64,000 bases of DNA from Euptelea pleiosperma (GCA_035048495.1 CM068549.1:3257059-3321058), one strand, 5' to 3'; counted from the stretch's first letter, positions 10,011-22,658 are shown. Notes: generated by a model not told the origin, from the sequence alone. Numbers and translations are program-made.

Positions 10011-11565
10011 ATTCATTTTGATAAAAAAAATAATAATTCTTATTTTTGGGTGGTTTCCGATGTTTTTTAAAGTTTTCTAGAATTTCAAAAATGTGTCAAA
10101 TACCTTGACTTTGATTAGCTGAAAACCTCCGTTAAGTCAGTATTGAGGATGTCAATTTTTGTTAAAGGTTAGCTTTGAGTCAAGTCAAGTGTGGCTACAG
10201 CAGGTTTGAAAACTTAGAAAAACTCAAATTCGGCACAATTGTACACTATCAACATCAGAGTCATCCTAAGTTTAGAAACTCTAGAGATCCTATGAGAAGA
10301 ATTGTGGAGACCTAACCCAGTGAGCTTTCGAGCCTTTAATCATTTCAGAGGGTTATACAACAATCCTGAGTCACAAGATGACTTACTATTCTTCATGCCC
10401 ACAATATTCATTGAGAGATCTCATTATCTTTTGCTTCGATCATAAAACTCGGAACGACATCAACATTGGATTACTACGACAGAACCTTCTCTGTATCCAG
10501 TCAAGACAGTATACATGATAGTGCAAACCCTAAAAAATGATTTAGGCCATTTTTCTGAACCGTTCAACCTTTTTACTCACCTGAATTATACTTCACTAGA
10601 AACTCCTTGAGCCTTTCTATAAAAGCCTTTTCTTTGTAAACCCATCAACCTAAAACCAGTCCAGCTACGAAGCATGATTGGCTACCCTTATTTTGAGATG
10701 AACAAAAGAATAACTGATGAGGGTGTACCGTGAAAAGAAAAGTAAAAAAGAAAAATCAAAAGGAAAAGAAAGTGGTTCAAGCTGAAAATAAAATATGGAA
10801 AGAAGGTATGAAAAAGAGTTGAAAAAAAATTGAGCAGTCTCAGAAATATCGAGAAAAAGAGAAAAATACGAAAAAAGGAAAAAGAACCAAATAATGGAGC
10901 TACACCGCAGGAAAAATGCAAGAAAATGGAGATATCCTCTCAAAATCTTTGAAATCCTGTATCCCTTTATCTTTCTATACCTGACCTAAGCCTCATTATA
11001 ACCCAGGAAAGTCCTACTTGATTCTGGGATAATACGATCATAAAATGTGGAGATTGAAGAAAGAGGAGCTATAGAGTTTGATTTGACGTTCCCGAGTGAA
11101 GTGATATTCCAATCATGAGATCTTCTATTTCTAAAGAGGTCCTTCCTTCAAATAATACATATGTGAGATATTTGCGTTCATATATCATAACATCTCCTCA
11201 CATATTACTTGAGAGAAAAAGAAATAAACCGCTGACGAGTGATTCATTTTTCTGAGAGTTTTACAAGTGAGATTTGAGGTCGAGGCATAAGAACTTATAG
11301 ATGATCTGAAAATCTTTACTCTTGGATGATGAAAATGTTGAGCACACACACACGCAGAGTCTAACTATTTTGGGTCATGATTATCAGTCTGTAGTCTTGC
11401 CAAAACTTTCCAACTCTTCGCTAGAATGTAACTATTTTTGCATCCATTCAATGATTTGACGAACGATGTTTACCCTGAGCTAATATGAACAAGTGTGCAG
11501 CATGTGTAGAGCCCTTTTAAGCTCATTTATTTCACACTAATTGCCAAGGATTGGCAATATGCTGG
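10011..11565 (+). other. 3' untranslated tail of element B
   Basis: AT-rich and collinear with 3141-4720 of A (visibly around nine bases in ten identical) and with C. Nothing else is recognisable in it. Small ORFs on either strand are low-complexity. Confidence 0.6.
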
Positions 11566-11575
11566 TTGGGGGTTG
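11566..11575 (+). promoter_or_regulatory. Polypurine tract of element B
   Basis: TTGGGGGTTG directly precedes the LTR start TGATATTCGC, as in A. Confidence 0.7.
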
Positions 11576-12029
11576 TGATATTCGCTCAAAAGTGCTTATT
11601 TTAAGTAATTATCCTTTTAGCATTATCGCACTCTCCTACGTAAAATGCTCTATTTATCTACTTTTCTACGTAAGAGTCTCTTATGTTGCGTAGAACATAC
11701 TTTTCTGGACTAAATGGTATATCTGCATTCATTAAACACATTTTTGAAAGTCTAAATATAAAGTCATTCTGATTAAGTCTCATTACGCGCTTTTTCTATC
11801 GCAGAAAATACTGATTGGATGATTCTCGAGACTTGCGGGCCAAAATCGATCATGAAAGCCCATTATCAAAGCTTAAAGAACCCACAGGCTATGACTAGAA
11901 AATATGGGCCAAATATGGGCTGAATAAGAGGACCAAAGAGTTGGCCCAAAGAACGAAAAGAGTAGGAGAGCCAATGACCAAGAGACGGACCAAAATATTT
12001 AAAGCCACATGAATCAGCAAGGAATGATG

Positions 12030-12094
12030 GTCTACTTTACTAGAGAAGCGTGAGGATGGTCACAGTGAAGACCAGGGTTCCAGACCCTCTGCCA
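12030..12094 (+). other. tRNA-like module inside LTR (second copy)
   Basis: Ends in AGGG, loop TTCCAGA, CCCT, then CTGCCA. This is the same module as 5185-5249, with an A-box-like stretch GAGAAGCGTGAGG upstream. Confidence 0.35.
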
Positions 12095-12929
12095 ATACTT
12101 TTATCTCTATTTTTTGATATTTTCTCTCTCATCCCCTTAATTTTCTATCTCATCTCTCCTTATTCTCTTTCTCTTCATCTCTCGGTCCTCGGATCCACTG
12201 ACCTAACCCCAGAACTCCTACCCGTTGGCTCCGGGCCATCTCCCTAAGCTATCAGACCGTTGGATCTTCCATCGGACCGTTGGATCATCTATCAGACCGT
12301 CGGATCTCTCTAAATCTGTCAGCCTGCTAATCTAGATCCTGATCCAGTCATCTTCAGTCTGATCATCAGCAAATCGTCTGTCACATCATCTTATGAGACG
12401 ATGGACTTCATCAGTCCATGTACCGGCCCATCATCATCGACCCACTACCAGACCATTTAGTGGACCCCGTGAATTTCAAATAATTCAAATTAAATTTTAA
12501 AAAAATGCGGGGGTCCACTAAATGGGGAAATCCCCCAAAGAAAGGGTTTAAAAAAAAAATTATTTCAAAAAAAATCCCATTTTCCATTAAAGGAAAGTGG
12601 GAGCTTTTTAAAGAAGAAGAGAAGGGTTTGTAGGAACCCTAATCCCCCTCCTTATTCTTCCTCGCCTTCCCCAAAACCTTCCCCGATGTTTTCTTCTCCT
12701 TCTTCCTCCTCATTTTTTCTTCTCCTTCTTCATCTTCTTCGTCTTCTTCCACCATCCTTCGCCGGAGTTGCGGGTTTCCGGCCATTTTTTGCCTCATTCT
12801 TCTCTTCTTCTTCTTCTTCTTCTGCTCTCTTCTTCTCCTTCATATCTTGCTACCACCCATGCTGCTGTCTGGCCTGCAACGGCCTGCAACACTTAAACCC
12901 CACCACCATCTTCTCCAACCAAACTACTA

Positions 12930-12954
12930 CCGGAGTTGCAGGTTGCAACTCCGG
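12930..12954 (+). repeat. Conserved LTR palindrome (copy in B 3' LTR)
   Basis: Arms CCGGAGTTGCA and TGCAACTCCGG are a perfect inverted repeat around a three-base centre. See 6190-6212 for the family-wide occurrence. Confidence 0.6.
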
Positions 12955-14247
12955 CCAATTGTTGCCGCACCTCCTCCTTCTTCTTCTGCTCTTCTTCTCC
13001 TCCTTCTTCTCTTCTTATTATTCTTCTCCTCCTCACCGCTGCACTGCATTCTGCCTCCACCATCGCTCCTCGTCTTCCACCACCGCCTGCAACCTCATCA
13101 AACACCACCGCATGCAACCCCATCAAACACCACTGCCTGTGATGCCTCTACCTCCAAGTACCAAGCGGTCTTAAGGTCCTCATCTTCTCCTCTCCCTCTC
13201 CTAACCTTCTGGGACCTTACCTCTCAACAGAGAGGTCGGCAAGCATCCCTTCAAATGCCGCCTCCACCATGAGAACCATTATTGATCTACTTCTCAAAAA
13301 GCTGTTGCAAGTTGCAAGTCTGCAACTTCACTAGCAGCAAACAGCGTGCCTCTCGCTTGCACGTCCACCTGCAACCCGCTCCTACCTCCTGCAAACGCTG
13401 CCATCAGCAGCTTCACCTCCTTCACGGGTTGGTGGTATGTGCGCACCGCCTCAACCTCCTCTCACCATTAAAAATGGTGTGTGCTCCTTCCAAGGGGGTG
13501 ATTCCCATGGTCTGAACCTTGCCAACCCACTGCTCTTCAAGCCGCACAACCAAGCACGCCTGCAATCACCATCTTCTTCACCAACTCCAGCGGGCAGCCA
13601 TCGCCCACTCGTTCTCTTTCAAGCTGAGTCTCTATCACGCCCACTAATCCACGCCAGCAACCATGGATGAACCACCTTCATGATCGATCTCCACTCCATT
13701 GTCTATGCAACTCACCTTGGATCGGACATCCTTCATCCCGATCACCTTTCACATGACTGATCCGATCCTTCTCTCCAAAAAGCCTTCAAAGGTAATAACC
13801 CACTTTTTCTCTTTAGATCTTTAACTCTCTTTCTCTCCCCTCTCTCTAACTCCCTTTGATTTACTTTATCTCTCTAGGCCTTCTCTCCTTTTTCTCTCTC
13901 TAAAATCCTCTTTATCATTTTCTCTCTCCTAAACCTCATTCTCTCTTTACATCCATCTCTTATTAAAATGCTTTCTAGATTAGTTTATTTCTGTTTGATT
14001 TTTATTGTAAGAACATGTTCGAATTAAATGAAGTTGATTTGAATAAAATTATGTTCCATTCTCTACAAATTTCTCGTCATTTTATGTTCATTATTGCACT
14101 AATCTGGCTAATCCCGAGTGCGGATCGACATCCGACACGAGCCACTGTGCAAAATTGCTCATTTTACAAGTTACAAGTCTCGGATAATTACAAATTGTGT
14201 TGAAATTAGGGTTTCCGATCCGACAACACGAAAAAACCCTACTTTCA

Positions 14248-14546
14248 AGCTCCCCTTCCACCATTATTTTAAGCTTCACAATACGAATCTACTGTCTATT
14301 TAAGAGGTAGATAACCCCTACCGTGTGTATCTTCTTTTACATATTTTGTTTTCTCTAAGCATGTTCATTATGGGTAGGAAGTGGTTGAATTATTGTTTTG
14401 AATTACTCACATGTGCTTCTATTTCTTTTTATCTGAATATTATATTATTCTTTCCTTACAACCCCCTTCTTATATATTATCTTTGTTTTGGAGGGAAGGA
14501 TATGGGTGAAAACGTACCGTGACCATGCACTAATGGAAACTACGGA
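14248..14546. other. Flanking DNA between element B and a solo LTR
   Basis: AT-rich; no gene or clear repeat seen. It ends in ACGGA, the left target duplication of the insertion at 14547. Before that insertion it was contiguous with 18320 onward. Confidence 0.4.
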
Positions 14547-17500
14547 TGTCACGCCCCGAATCTGGATACCTAGATACGACCCAAAAATTCGTGGATCGAC
14601 CCGTACCCGAACCCAGAGGTGATCCATGAATGTCCCCTAGTGGTCCAATTAAGTCAATTAGACTACTAAGGTTCATTCGAAAACCCACTAAGTAAAAAAA
14701 AGAAGAGTAGATGTAGAAAACAAATAATTAAAATAATTCATAATTCAAACAATTCAATCAATCAACTAAATGTGGAGAGATGGAAGTGAGAACATGCTCT
14801 CAAACAAAGGCTTATATGCCCATGAAAATAAATAAATAATGTTATAAAATAATCAAATACAACTTTCTAAAGTGTGGGATCGATTCCCAAATCCTCGCCG
14901 ATCTCCTCGAATGCACCGGAGTCTTTCGTCTCAAAATCATCTCACGTACCTGGCTCCTCAAAATCTGAAAATGGTATCGGTGTAGCACCGTGAGCCGAGG
15001 CCCAGTAATACAACAGTGTGCATGGTATGATATCATACTATACAAGTTTTTTAATCAAGGTATGCATCTCAATCGTATAATAAGGATGTCATGAATATGA
15101 GGATGAATGCAGATGAGTAAGGGATGCCAATGCAACTAGTACCCATAACCACATAGGGTCTCCATCTCCTTCCCGCACTGGGAGCGGTCTCATCGACCCA
15201 TCTGCAGGATATAATAACGTCTGGGGCCTTTCACCCTAGGGTACCGAACCCTGATTAATTGATAAAACCAATATAAACGTATATAATATACTTCAACCCC
15301 GTTCCCTTATGCACCCCTTATATGAAATGACGTGATCATCATGGTATGACAACAAGATGTACTAGGGTTACATGACATAAGCACGCATGTATTTAACATT
15401 TAAATAAAAATATAAAATGAACCAATGATCATTAAGAGTAATAATATGGGAACGAATTAGGGTTAACCATGAATAACATGTAACAATCATCGAAGGTCAC
15501 GATCAACACGGATGAATAATATAAGTGAAAATCACAAGGCAATCCAACACACCATTGCCGAACCCTATGAGGGATCCATGACACAAGGTCGAACCCTAAA
15601 GAGGGATCCAAGACACTTGGGTAGGATCCCCATGCATACAAGTATAGGTCAAACCATCTAGGGTTTAGTCAAACAACAAGGTTAAAACCTTAATAGTTAA
15701 TAATCATGACCGAACCACGAACAATTAATAGGTTTTTTTTTACAAAAAAAATATACTGCATTATAAAAATCATAACTAAATAAATATGAATTAGAAAAAT
15801 ATAAACTCAATGGATTTAAAAATTAGATTTACAAAGATTTTAGAAAAAAATAAATAGAAAAATATTCGGATTCAAAATATAGGTCAAAAATCTTAATTAA
15901 TTGGGCTGGACAGAATTTGGGATACAGAAAAGTCCCGCACATTTAAAAACTCATAACTTAATCAATACATATCAGAAAAATACAAACTCAAGGGTTATAG
16001 AAACTAAATTGATAGAGGTATCTATGAAAAATAATTAAAAAAATATTTAGGTTAAAAATATAGATTGAAATCTCAAGTGAAGTGGACCGTATAAAATCTG
16101 AAATTCTGAGTTTTATAGAAAAGTCCAGCACGTTTGAAAAATCATAACTTAATCAATACAGATTAGAAAAATATAAACTCAAAGGTTATAGAAACTAGAT
16201 TGATAGAGGTATCTGTGAAAAATAATTATAAAAATATTTAGGTTAAAAATATGGATCGAAATCTCAGGTAAAGTGGACCGTGTAAAATCTGGAATTCTGG
16301 GTTTTACAGAAAAGTCCAGCACGTTTGAAAAATCATAACTTAATCAATACAGATCAGTAAAATATAAACTCAAAGGTTATAGAAACTAGATTGATAGAGG
16401 TATCTGTGAAAAATAATTATAAAAATATTTAGGTTAAAAATATAGATCGAAATCTCAGGTAAAGTGGACCGTGTAAAATCTAAAATTTTGGGTTTTATAG
16501 AAAAGTCTAGTACGTTTAAAAAATCATAACTTAATCAATACAGATGAGAAAAATATAAACTCAAAGGTTATAAAAACTAGATTGATAGAGGTATCTGTTA
16601 AAAATAATTAGAAAAATATTTAGATTAAAACTATAGATCGAAATCTTAGGTAAAGTGGACCGTGTAAAATATGAAATTCTGGGTTTTACAGAAAAGTCTA
16701 GCACGTTTGAAAAATCATAACTTAATCAATAAAAATCAGAAAAATATAAACTCAAAGGTTCTAGAAACTAGATTGATAGAGGTATACATGAAAAATAATT
16801 AGAAAAATATTTAAGTTAAAAATATAGATCGAAATCCCAAGTGAATCGGACCGTATAAAATCTGAAATTTTGGGTTTTTTGGTAAAGTCATACAATTTAG
16901 AAAAATCATAACTTAATCAATAAAAATCAGAAAAATACAAACTAAACGGTTTTGAAAAATAGATTCACAGAGTATTTAGAAAAAAATAATTATAAAAATA
17001 TTTAAATTATAAAAATACAACGAAAATGATAAAGAACATAATCATCCGTTATAGGTACAAAATAGACCATGGCCCAACCCATCATGGTGGCCCAAAATAA
17101 AGATCAACCCAATAAGAATAAAATAAATATTGTTAAAATTAATTTATAATGAGTATCAACCATTATCTAATGAAAGAGAAACAAAATCTTGAAGAGAAAC
17201 AAGTATAGGATGGATCAAGCGCACTTACCTCAAGGTTTCTTGAATTTTAATGAAAATCAAAAGTTTCTTCAAATTTGAAAATCGTCGGATCATCCTCTCC
17301 TCGGAGTATGTTCTTCCATTCAGAGTCCCCGTCAATTCTCCCTTCTTGCTCGAGTGCGATCAGTACCCGGATGAAGGTTTAATCGAGCTTTCTCTATTCT
17401 TCAATGGAGTTGGGTTTGTGAAAGCTTCTAAAGCTTTAGGGTTTTTCATAAATAGGTTTAGGGAAGGATTAGGGTTTCTATTTTGTTGAAATTCGTAACT

Positions 17501-18314
17501 AGCAAAGGGGTGACTTTTTCAACCCTCAAAAATTTATATTTTACACTACTAATGGGTTAGAAATGGGCCCAAGGCCCATAGACTTAAATAGGTTTCATTT
17601 AAAAATATTATTAAGCCCAAAAGACCTCTAGATTGGCCATACGGGCCCACCCAACAATCATAACACAAATAATTATTAATTAATTCAATCAAACTATATT
17701 ATATAATTTAAAAGTTCATACAATAAAGTATTGACACATGTCACACACATAAATCACAAAAACGTTCAAAACTCTAGAAAAGTGTCAAATGATATTGGAA
17801 TGACCCGAAAGTGATTCGTGGGTCCCACACTCCTATTAAATAAATAAAATATAATTAAATATTATTTAAAAAATATAAGAATGGTAGGAAAGTTCAAAAA
17901 TTACAAAAATACTATTTTTGTCAAAATCTCCCGAAATCTCCCGCTAGGGTTTTCATGTCTCAAGAAAGGTTCTAAATTTCATAGGTAAGTTGGTAAAGAT
18001 AAAATAGGAATATTTTTGGCGTCTCGGGCCCACAAAATTATTTTTTTATAAAAGTTCTGGAATGTTAGCTGGGGAAAGAAAAAGTCCTCTGCAAGTTATG
18101 GTTCATTATTCTTAGCAGGAATTTTGCCCTAAATAACGAATTTCAAAAATAGCAGGTTTTTTTCAAAGTTGTCAGAATGAAATTAAATTAAATACACATA
18201 CTCATACATGATATTTAACAATAAAAATAATAATAAGAGTCTGAAAAAGTTTCAGGTTTTCATTATTAGGTGAATTTACCATAATACCCTAGAACGAAAG
18301 TTCAGGGTATTACA
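14547..18314 (+). mobile_element. Solo LTR (3.77 kb) of a second LTR family, 5-bp target duplication ACGGA
   Basis: Begins TGTCACGCCCCGAA and ends GGGTATTACA, so it has TG...CA termini. It is flanked by ACGGA at 14542-14546 and again at 18315-18319. No internal primer site, polypurine tract or coding domain is recognisable, so a solo LTR is the simplest reading; an uncharacterised LTR-like unit is the alternative. It contains a 191-bp tandem array. Related ends occur inverted at 19878 and upright at 25553. The strand is that of the TG-first reading. Confidence 0.65.
15739..17040 (+). repeat. 191-bp tandem repeat array
   Basis: The landmark AAGTCC(A/C)GCAC, followed by a stretch ending AATCATAACTTAATCAATA, recurs at 15930, 16121, 16312, 16503, 16694 and (degenerate) 16885, an exact 191-bp step each time. 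A more diverged unit precedes the first landmark. Units are AT-rich, about six to seven copies in all, with the middle copies most alike. Confidence 0.8.
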
Positions 18315-19050
18315 ACGGATAGTTCTCATTAGTGGATCGATCATGAGAACACCTCTAGGTGAAAACATTTTTAGCCTTAACCCTCCTCTCGTTATAGTTA
18401 TTTTGACATTAATTTATACTACGCTTATTATGTTCATTGGGGGTTTATATGAGAGGAAGTTTATTATTTTTGTCGTTAAGCAAGAAGGCTAGAAAACCCT
18501 AGGGTGAAATATCCCAAAAAATCCTGCAGATGAGTTAGAAGGCTGCTCCCAACGATGGAAGGAGATGGAGACCCATTAGTGGTTGAGTTATTGGGATGGG
18601 ATGTCATCGCACTTTGCATACCTTGTAGACTATTCGTTGTATATTGATTGTTATGTCTTACTTATCACATACTTTATTCTATCATTACTTCTTATGATTA
18701 TGTTTAGTTAACATTATATGTGGATTAAGAGTATCATAGGGTTATCCGTTGCACTACTGAGTCCGTTGGACTCATAGTGTATTGTGACACCGCACAGACG
18801 AGTTGGGCTTTAACCCGACGGATGACTCTTCGTGGGAAGTACCCGACGACGAGGTGTACAAGGATGGTGATCACGGTGAGCCTTTGGAGGCATCAGAAGA
18901 GTTTTAGTCCTTTAAACTCTTTATTGATAAAAACTAGTTATTTTTTATTTTGATTTCGGGCTTGTTCTGGCCTATCTTTAGGAACTCCCTATTATCTTAT
19001 GGATGATGCTTGGTTATTTTATTCGATAAACATAATGATTTTACATTATG
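18315..19050. other. Intergenic DNA right of the solo LTR
   Basis: Starts with the right target duplication ACGGA. The stretch around 18700-18910 (CTACTGAGTCCGTTGGACTCA, then a GC-richer part) looks like a retroelement relic, but no domain is readable. Confidence 0.35.
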
Positions 19051-19878
19051 TTATTTATATGATGATAGTAGATTAGTAGTTAATAATAGAAAATTGAGCC
19101 TTAATAGACCTAGACCGAGTTTTGGACTCGAGAAACTAAAAGCACTAAAAATACTATATAAGATAGAATTGTAATTTTTGAACTTTAACATATTTTTGGT
19201 AAGGTAACTGATAGAATTTGTGACTATCACAGAAGGACTTTTCGAAGGTCTGTTAGTTAGCTTTCCAACGATATAAACGGTTTTCATAGATTCTTTTTTT
19301 TACAGAAAGTTATGGCCAAAAAATTAACTGTGGAACGAACCAATTTCTTCTGAACCTGAGGCAAACAGACTTAGTTTTGACCCTTTATATGGCATATTTG
19401 AGCTCTAACCTCAATATAAAAGTTGTAGCCAACTCAGAGAGCTATCCAATGGGCTTTGGAATAGCCAAATCGGACATCAGACGAAGAAATGGCGGCTATT
19501 TTACTATAATGTTGTCCGGGTGCACTATAAGGATGGGAAAAATTGGAGGAAAATTATTTTCTCCGTTTGACCTAATTTTTGGTTTAAGACTTCCTCATAT
19601 ATAGTGGGTTAATGTTATATAGTTTAAAATTAAAAAATAATTAATTTAGTATTTTTCTCATAATTTATTCTATAATTCATTCTAGGGTCTAATTACTGAA
19701 ATCTATTTAATCACTTAGTGAATTGTAGTATTGATGACTTGTTTGAGGATGGATCTTAGTGGTTTGGAGTCATACTTGAACTATTAGGATGCATTCATAG
19801 ATCACCTCTAGGTTCGGGTATGAGGTTGACCCATGGATTTTCGGGTCGGATTTGGATACCCGAATTTGGGGTGTGACA
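19051..19878 (-). mobile_element. Inverted LTR fragment related to the solo LTR at 14547
   Basis: Read on the - strand from 19878 it begins TGTCACACCCCAAATTCGG and matches the first ~160 bp of the LTR at 14547, including the AGAGGTGATC(C/T)ATGAATG stretch. The inner boundary is uncertain, and no target duplication was found. The two copies form a 5.3-kb inverted pair. Confidence 0.5.
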
Positions 19879-20264
19879 AATAGTTATATTTAGAAACTAA
19901 TAGATATTAGAGAGAAGAAGAGAGTGAAAGATTTAGGAAAAAAGTAAGAGATTTTGGAAGAGGGAATGTCTAATTAAAAAAGACATTTCGGAAGAGGAAA
20001 TGTTTAAATAAAGAAGATTCCAATTAGAGTTGTAGAGAAAGGTAATAGAGAATAAATTAAGAGTAATTTTAGGAGTTGTGGAGAAGGGAGAAAGGTAGAA
20101 ATAGTTATAATTAATTAAATAAAAAATATTTTACATGAAAAGTTGGGGAGTTTGAGAGGTTGTAGGATAATGTAGAGATTTTAGATGAAGATGACCTTAA
20201 TGTGGAAGGTATTTGGAAAGAGCGCCACCTCAGCAGGCTCGAGCTTTAGTATAGATAATAGATA
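19879..20264. other. Unassigned AT-rich intergenic stretch
   Basis: Purine-rich with direct repeats around GGAAGAGG(G/A)AATGT (19957, 19990). No gene or known element recognised. Confidence 0.3.
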
Positions 20265-21135
20265 GATTTTCATCAAATTGTCAAAAGAATTGTCCAATTG
20301 TTAATGTTTTACGTATATGTAATCAAAGTGATATATCACCAAGTTTAGAAACATACCGTTCAAATGGAAACATCCAGCGACCGCAAATTATTGCTTCATC
20401 GACTAGATGCATCATGAGATGAATACTAATAACAAAAAATGACATTGGAAAAATCTTCTCTAAGAGACATATACTACATCTGCCAAACTACATTTGATAG
20501 TAACCAAATGCTCTACCCTAACCTCATTTGTGCATAGTAGATTAAAGAAGATGCAAGTCTAATGAATAGCTTTAAGGAGATCCTTTTACTTTGAAAAGGG
20601 ACGTTGCAGTATCACAAACAACAAATATTGTATAATGACATGATAATCATGTCACTTGAGCCCATTTATTTTCAACTTTTCCAAGTTCACGTGATGTTTC
20701 ATTGTAGAGCAATTCCAATCGGTACCTTCAAATCCTATGAAGTTTGACAGAAGTCTTCTTTTGCCATATTATTGAGGGTAAAGGGTGCCTTGGGTTTAGT
20801 TTTTTTGTCATTGTGATCACATTCTTTCACCCTAACGTTTTTTCTTAATGTTCATGGCCACCAGATCTTCAAGAGCACTTGCTCAATCTTTCGTTTGTCT
20901 TCCACTTCTAAAATCATTAACATGCAGGAGATTTTCAACATGCTTTTCAATGTGCATGGCATCCAAGTTATGACGAATATCGATTTCCTTCTAGTATGGC
21001 AACTCGAATAGAATGGATCTTTTGTACGTACCAAGCACATACTCTTCTAATTTTCTAAAGCATCTTCACTCTTTTTTCATTTCTACCCCTTCGATTTGTC
21101 GACATCTATCTGGATATTGTTCACCTTCTCTTTAA
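20265..21135 (-). pseudogene. CACTA (En/Spm) transposase TNP2 fragment
   Basis: Read on the - strand, frames around 21040-20950 give ...KRSILFELPY.KEIDIRHNLDAMHIEKHVENLL, followed downstream by a stretch like APFTLNNMAKEDFCQTS and, near 20400-20340, HLVDEAIICGRWMFPFERYVSKLG. These are signature blocks, in the right order, of plant TNP2-type transposases (HNLDVMHIEKNV, then CQTLxxLKVP, then WMYPFERYLGKLK). Several stops and frameshifts make it non-functional. CACTA termini were not found, so this is an internal relic. Confidence 0.75.
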
Positions 21136-22290
21136 CTTAAATCCTAGTCAACTGAAGAGGACATCGGCCCACTTCGATTTCATTATTGAAAGGCACCTTT
21201 TGAGTCTTGAAGACATGACCAGTTAGAAGGAATCTTCATTTGATCCCAGCAGATGAAAAGATGAAAAATCGGAGAGGCCGATGCCAAAAAGCGAGAAAAG
21301 ATAAGGGTTACAAATACGACAGTACACCTAAAGGAATAAAAACACGACACGTGGAACGACAACAAGGAAGGGAGAGGAAAGGAAACAAGGGAAAAGCACA
21401 ATTCACCTGGAATCACCTTTTTCGCCAGAGCCGCAATGCTAGAACACTGCAAGTATTGCCAATCAGATTAACTCATCGCTATCCTATCCACAATACCCTT
21501 AATATTGATCCTCGTGCTAGTTGTTTCTTTTCTGATTTCTTCTCAACAACTTCAATTATGTGGCTGATATAATTGATCATCATAATCGTTACCAAATGGG
21601 CCCGTAAGGTCTAAATAGGCACATAAATATTATCTCAGAGGCACAACAATATTACTCTCAAATCAGAATCTATAAATAACAAAATAAATAGAAATAATAA
21701 TCGGTTAGGAGAAGTCGCAGATCGAGTTATTAGCGTTGCTCACTATCTGAAAGGTGAAATTCACCCCTGCTACTTATAAGTTGATGTCGTTACGACCTCG
21801 ATGATCACCCCCCAAGAGTCAATGATCTCACCCAATTACATATTGGAAAATATTTCAACGGTACAAAAAAAAAAAAAAAAAAAGGAAATAGAAAATTCAA
21901 TCAAAGAAAACTTAGGAAGATTTTCAAAGATAATTCACATACAAAACTAGCTCATTAGAGCCCAAAGCCCATTTGGGCCCAGAGAATTGGGCCCTACACT
22001 GTTCCATATGGTTTTGGTGTTGTTATTTCATTGCAGCACGAGCAAGCCCAGGTAGAGGAAGAAGGGCCCCAAACGTACAAGGTCTAACACTGCGAGAGAT
22101 GCGGTTAGAAAGAGCCCAGACAGCCCAGATGGGGGTGGGACCCATAGAACTAGAAGATCTTCTAAGTGGGGGTGGGACCCATAGAACGCTCTCAATCCAT
22201 TATATACGCACTAAGGTTACGTAAAAGAGTGGTGATCCCATTAGGCGTCCCTCGCCAAAGATTTCCTCCCTATCTTTCTTTCATTCTTGG
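21136..22290. other. Intergenic DNA with an A19 run and a short direct repeat
   Basis: No gene is supported. A homopolymer of about 19 A lies at 21866-21884. The string GGGGGTGGGACCCATAGAAC is nearly repeated at 22133 and 22167. ORFs on both strands between 21183 and 22224 look non-coding. Confidence 0.35.
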
Positions 22291-22296
22291 CCAACA

Positions 22297-22658
22297 AATC
22301 GGGCTCAGGGGAACACCCATTTTTGACCCCCATTTTGGCGTACCCATATAGAAGATGAATCAATGGCTGATTTTTGGTGGGGATGATCTCCTCACCATAT
22401 AGATCACCCCAACAAAAAATCAGCCCATTCTGAAATTTCTAACCCCATCAAATGTGGTTTTCAAGTTACATGTAAAAATCGACGGTCCATAATTCTTCAG
22501 CTTCTAAACCAGTCTATAAATATCAGAATGATTTGAATTTTTCTGAGGATGATCTCCTCACCATAGAGATCATCCTCACCAAAAATCGGCTATTGATTCA
22601 TCCTCTATGTGGGTACACCAAAATGGGTGTCAAAAAGGGGCGTCCCTCGACCCGACCC
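22297..22658. mobile_element. Mutator-like fold-back MITE, family M1
   Basis: Left end AATCGGGCTCAGGGGAACAC and right end GGGGCGTCCCTCGACCCGACCC are inverted copies, and the inversion continues through the GTACCCA...ATAGAAGATGAATCAATGG segment. It is a relative of the 55597-55977 copy in the opposite orientation. Flanks have no clear 9-bp duplication. Confidence 0.6.

Larger units (their letters stand above)
7576..11575 (+). mobile_element. Element B: internal region of a non-autonomous Athila-type retrotransposon
   Basis: About 4.0 kb lie between the LTRs at 4731-7575 and 11576-14247. The order is primer binding site, a leader shortened by roughly 1.5 kb, a decayed gag/protease-linker ORF, the conserved noncoding block and hairpin, tail, polypurine tract. 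The domain deletions are the same as in A, so A and B belong to one derivative family and did not lose the enzymes independently. RT, RNase H and integrase are absent. Confidence 0.85.
11576..14247 (+). mobile_element. 3' LTR of element B
   Basis: About 2672 bp, TGATATTCGC to CTACTTTCA. The outer ~530 bp and the final ~250 bp match the LTR at 4731-7575, but the central part (about 12120-13800) does not align well with it. If the two are siblings of one insertion, the centre has been exchanged or has diverged very fast. It includes a tRNA-like module (12030-12094), the conserved palindrome (12930-12954) and repeated GTTGCA-rich pyrimidine stretches. Confidence 0.8.

Noticed and set aside
12686..13670. 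Serine- and leucine-rich ORFs in the B 3' LTR (also 6010-6716 in the other LTR)
   Set aside because: Overlapping in all three frames, from a pyrimidine-rich tract; not conserved between LTRs as protein.
14547..19878. One 5.3-kb DNA transposon with TGTCACGCCCC terminal inverted repeats
   Set aside because: A perfect 5-bp duplication (ACGGA) brackets 14547-18314 instead, and the outer flanks of 14547/19878 share no duplication; two LTR copies in opposite orientation explain the inverted ends better.
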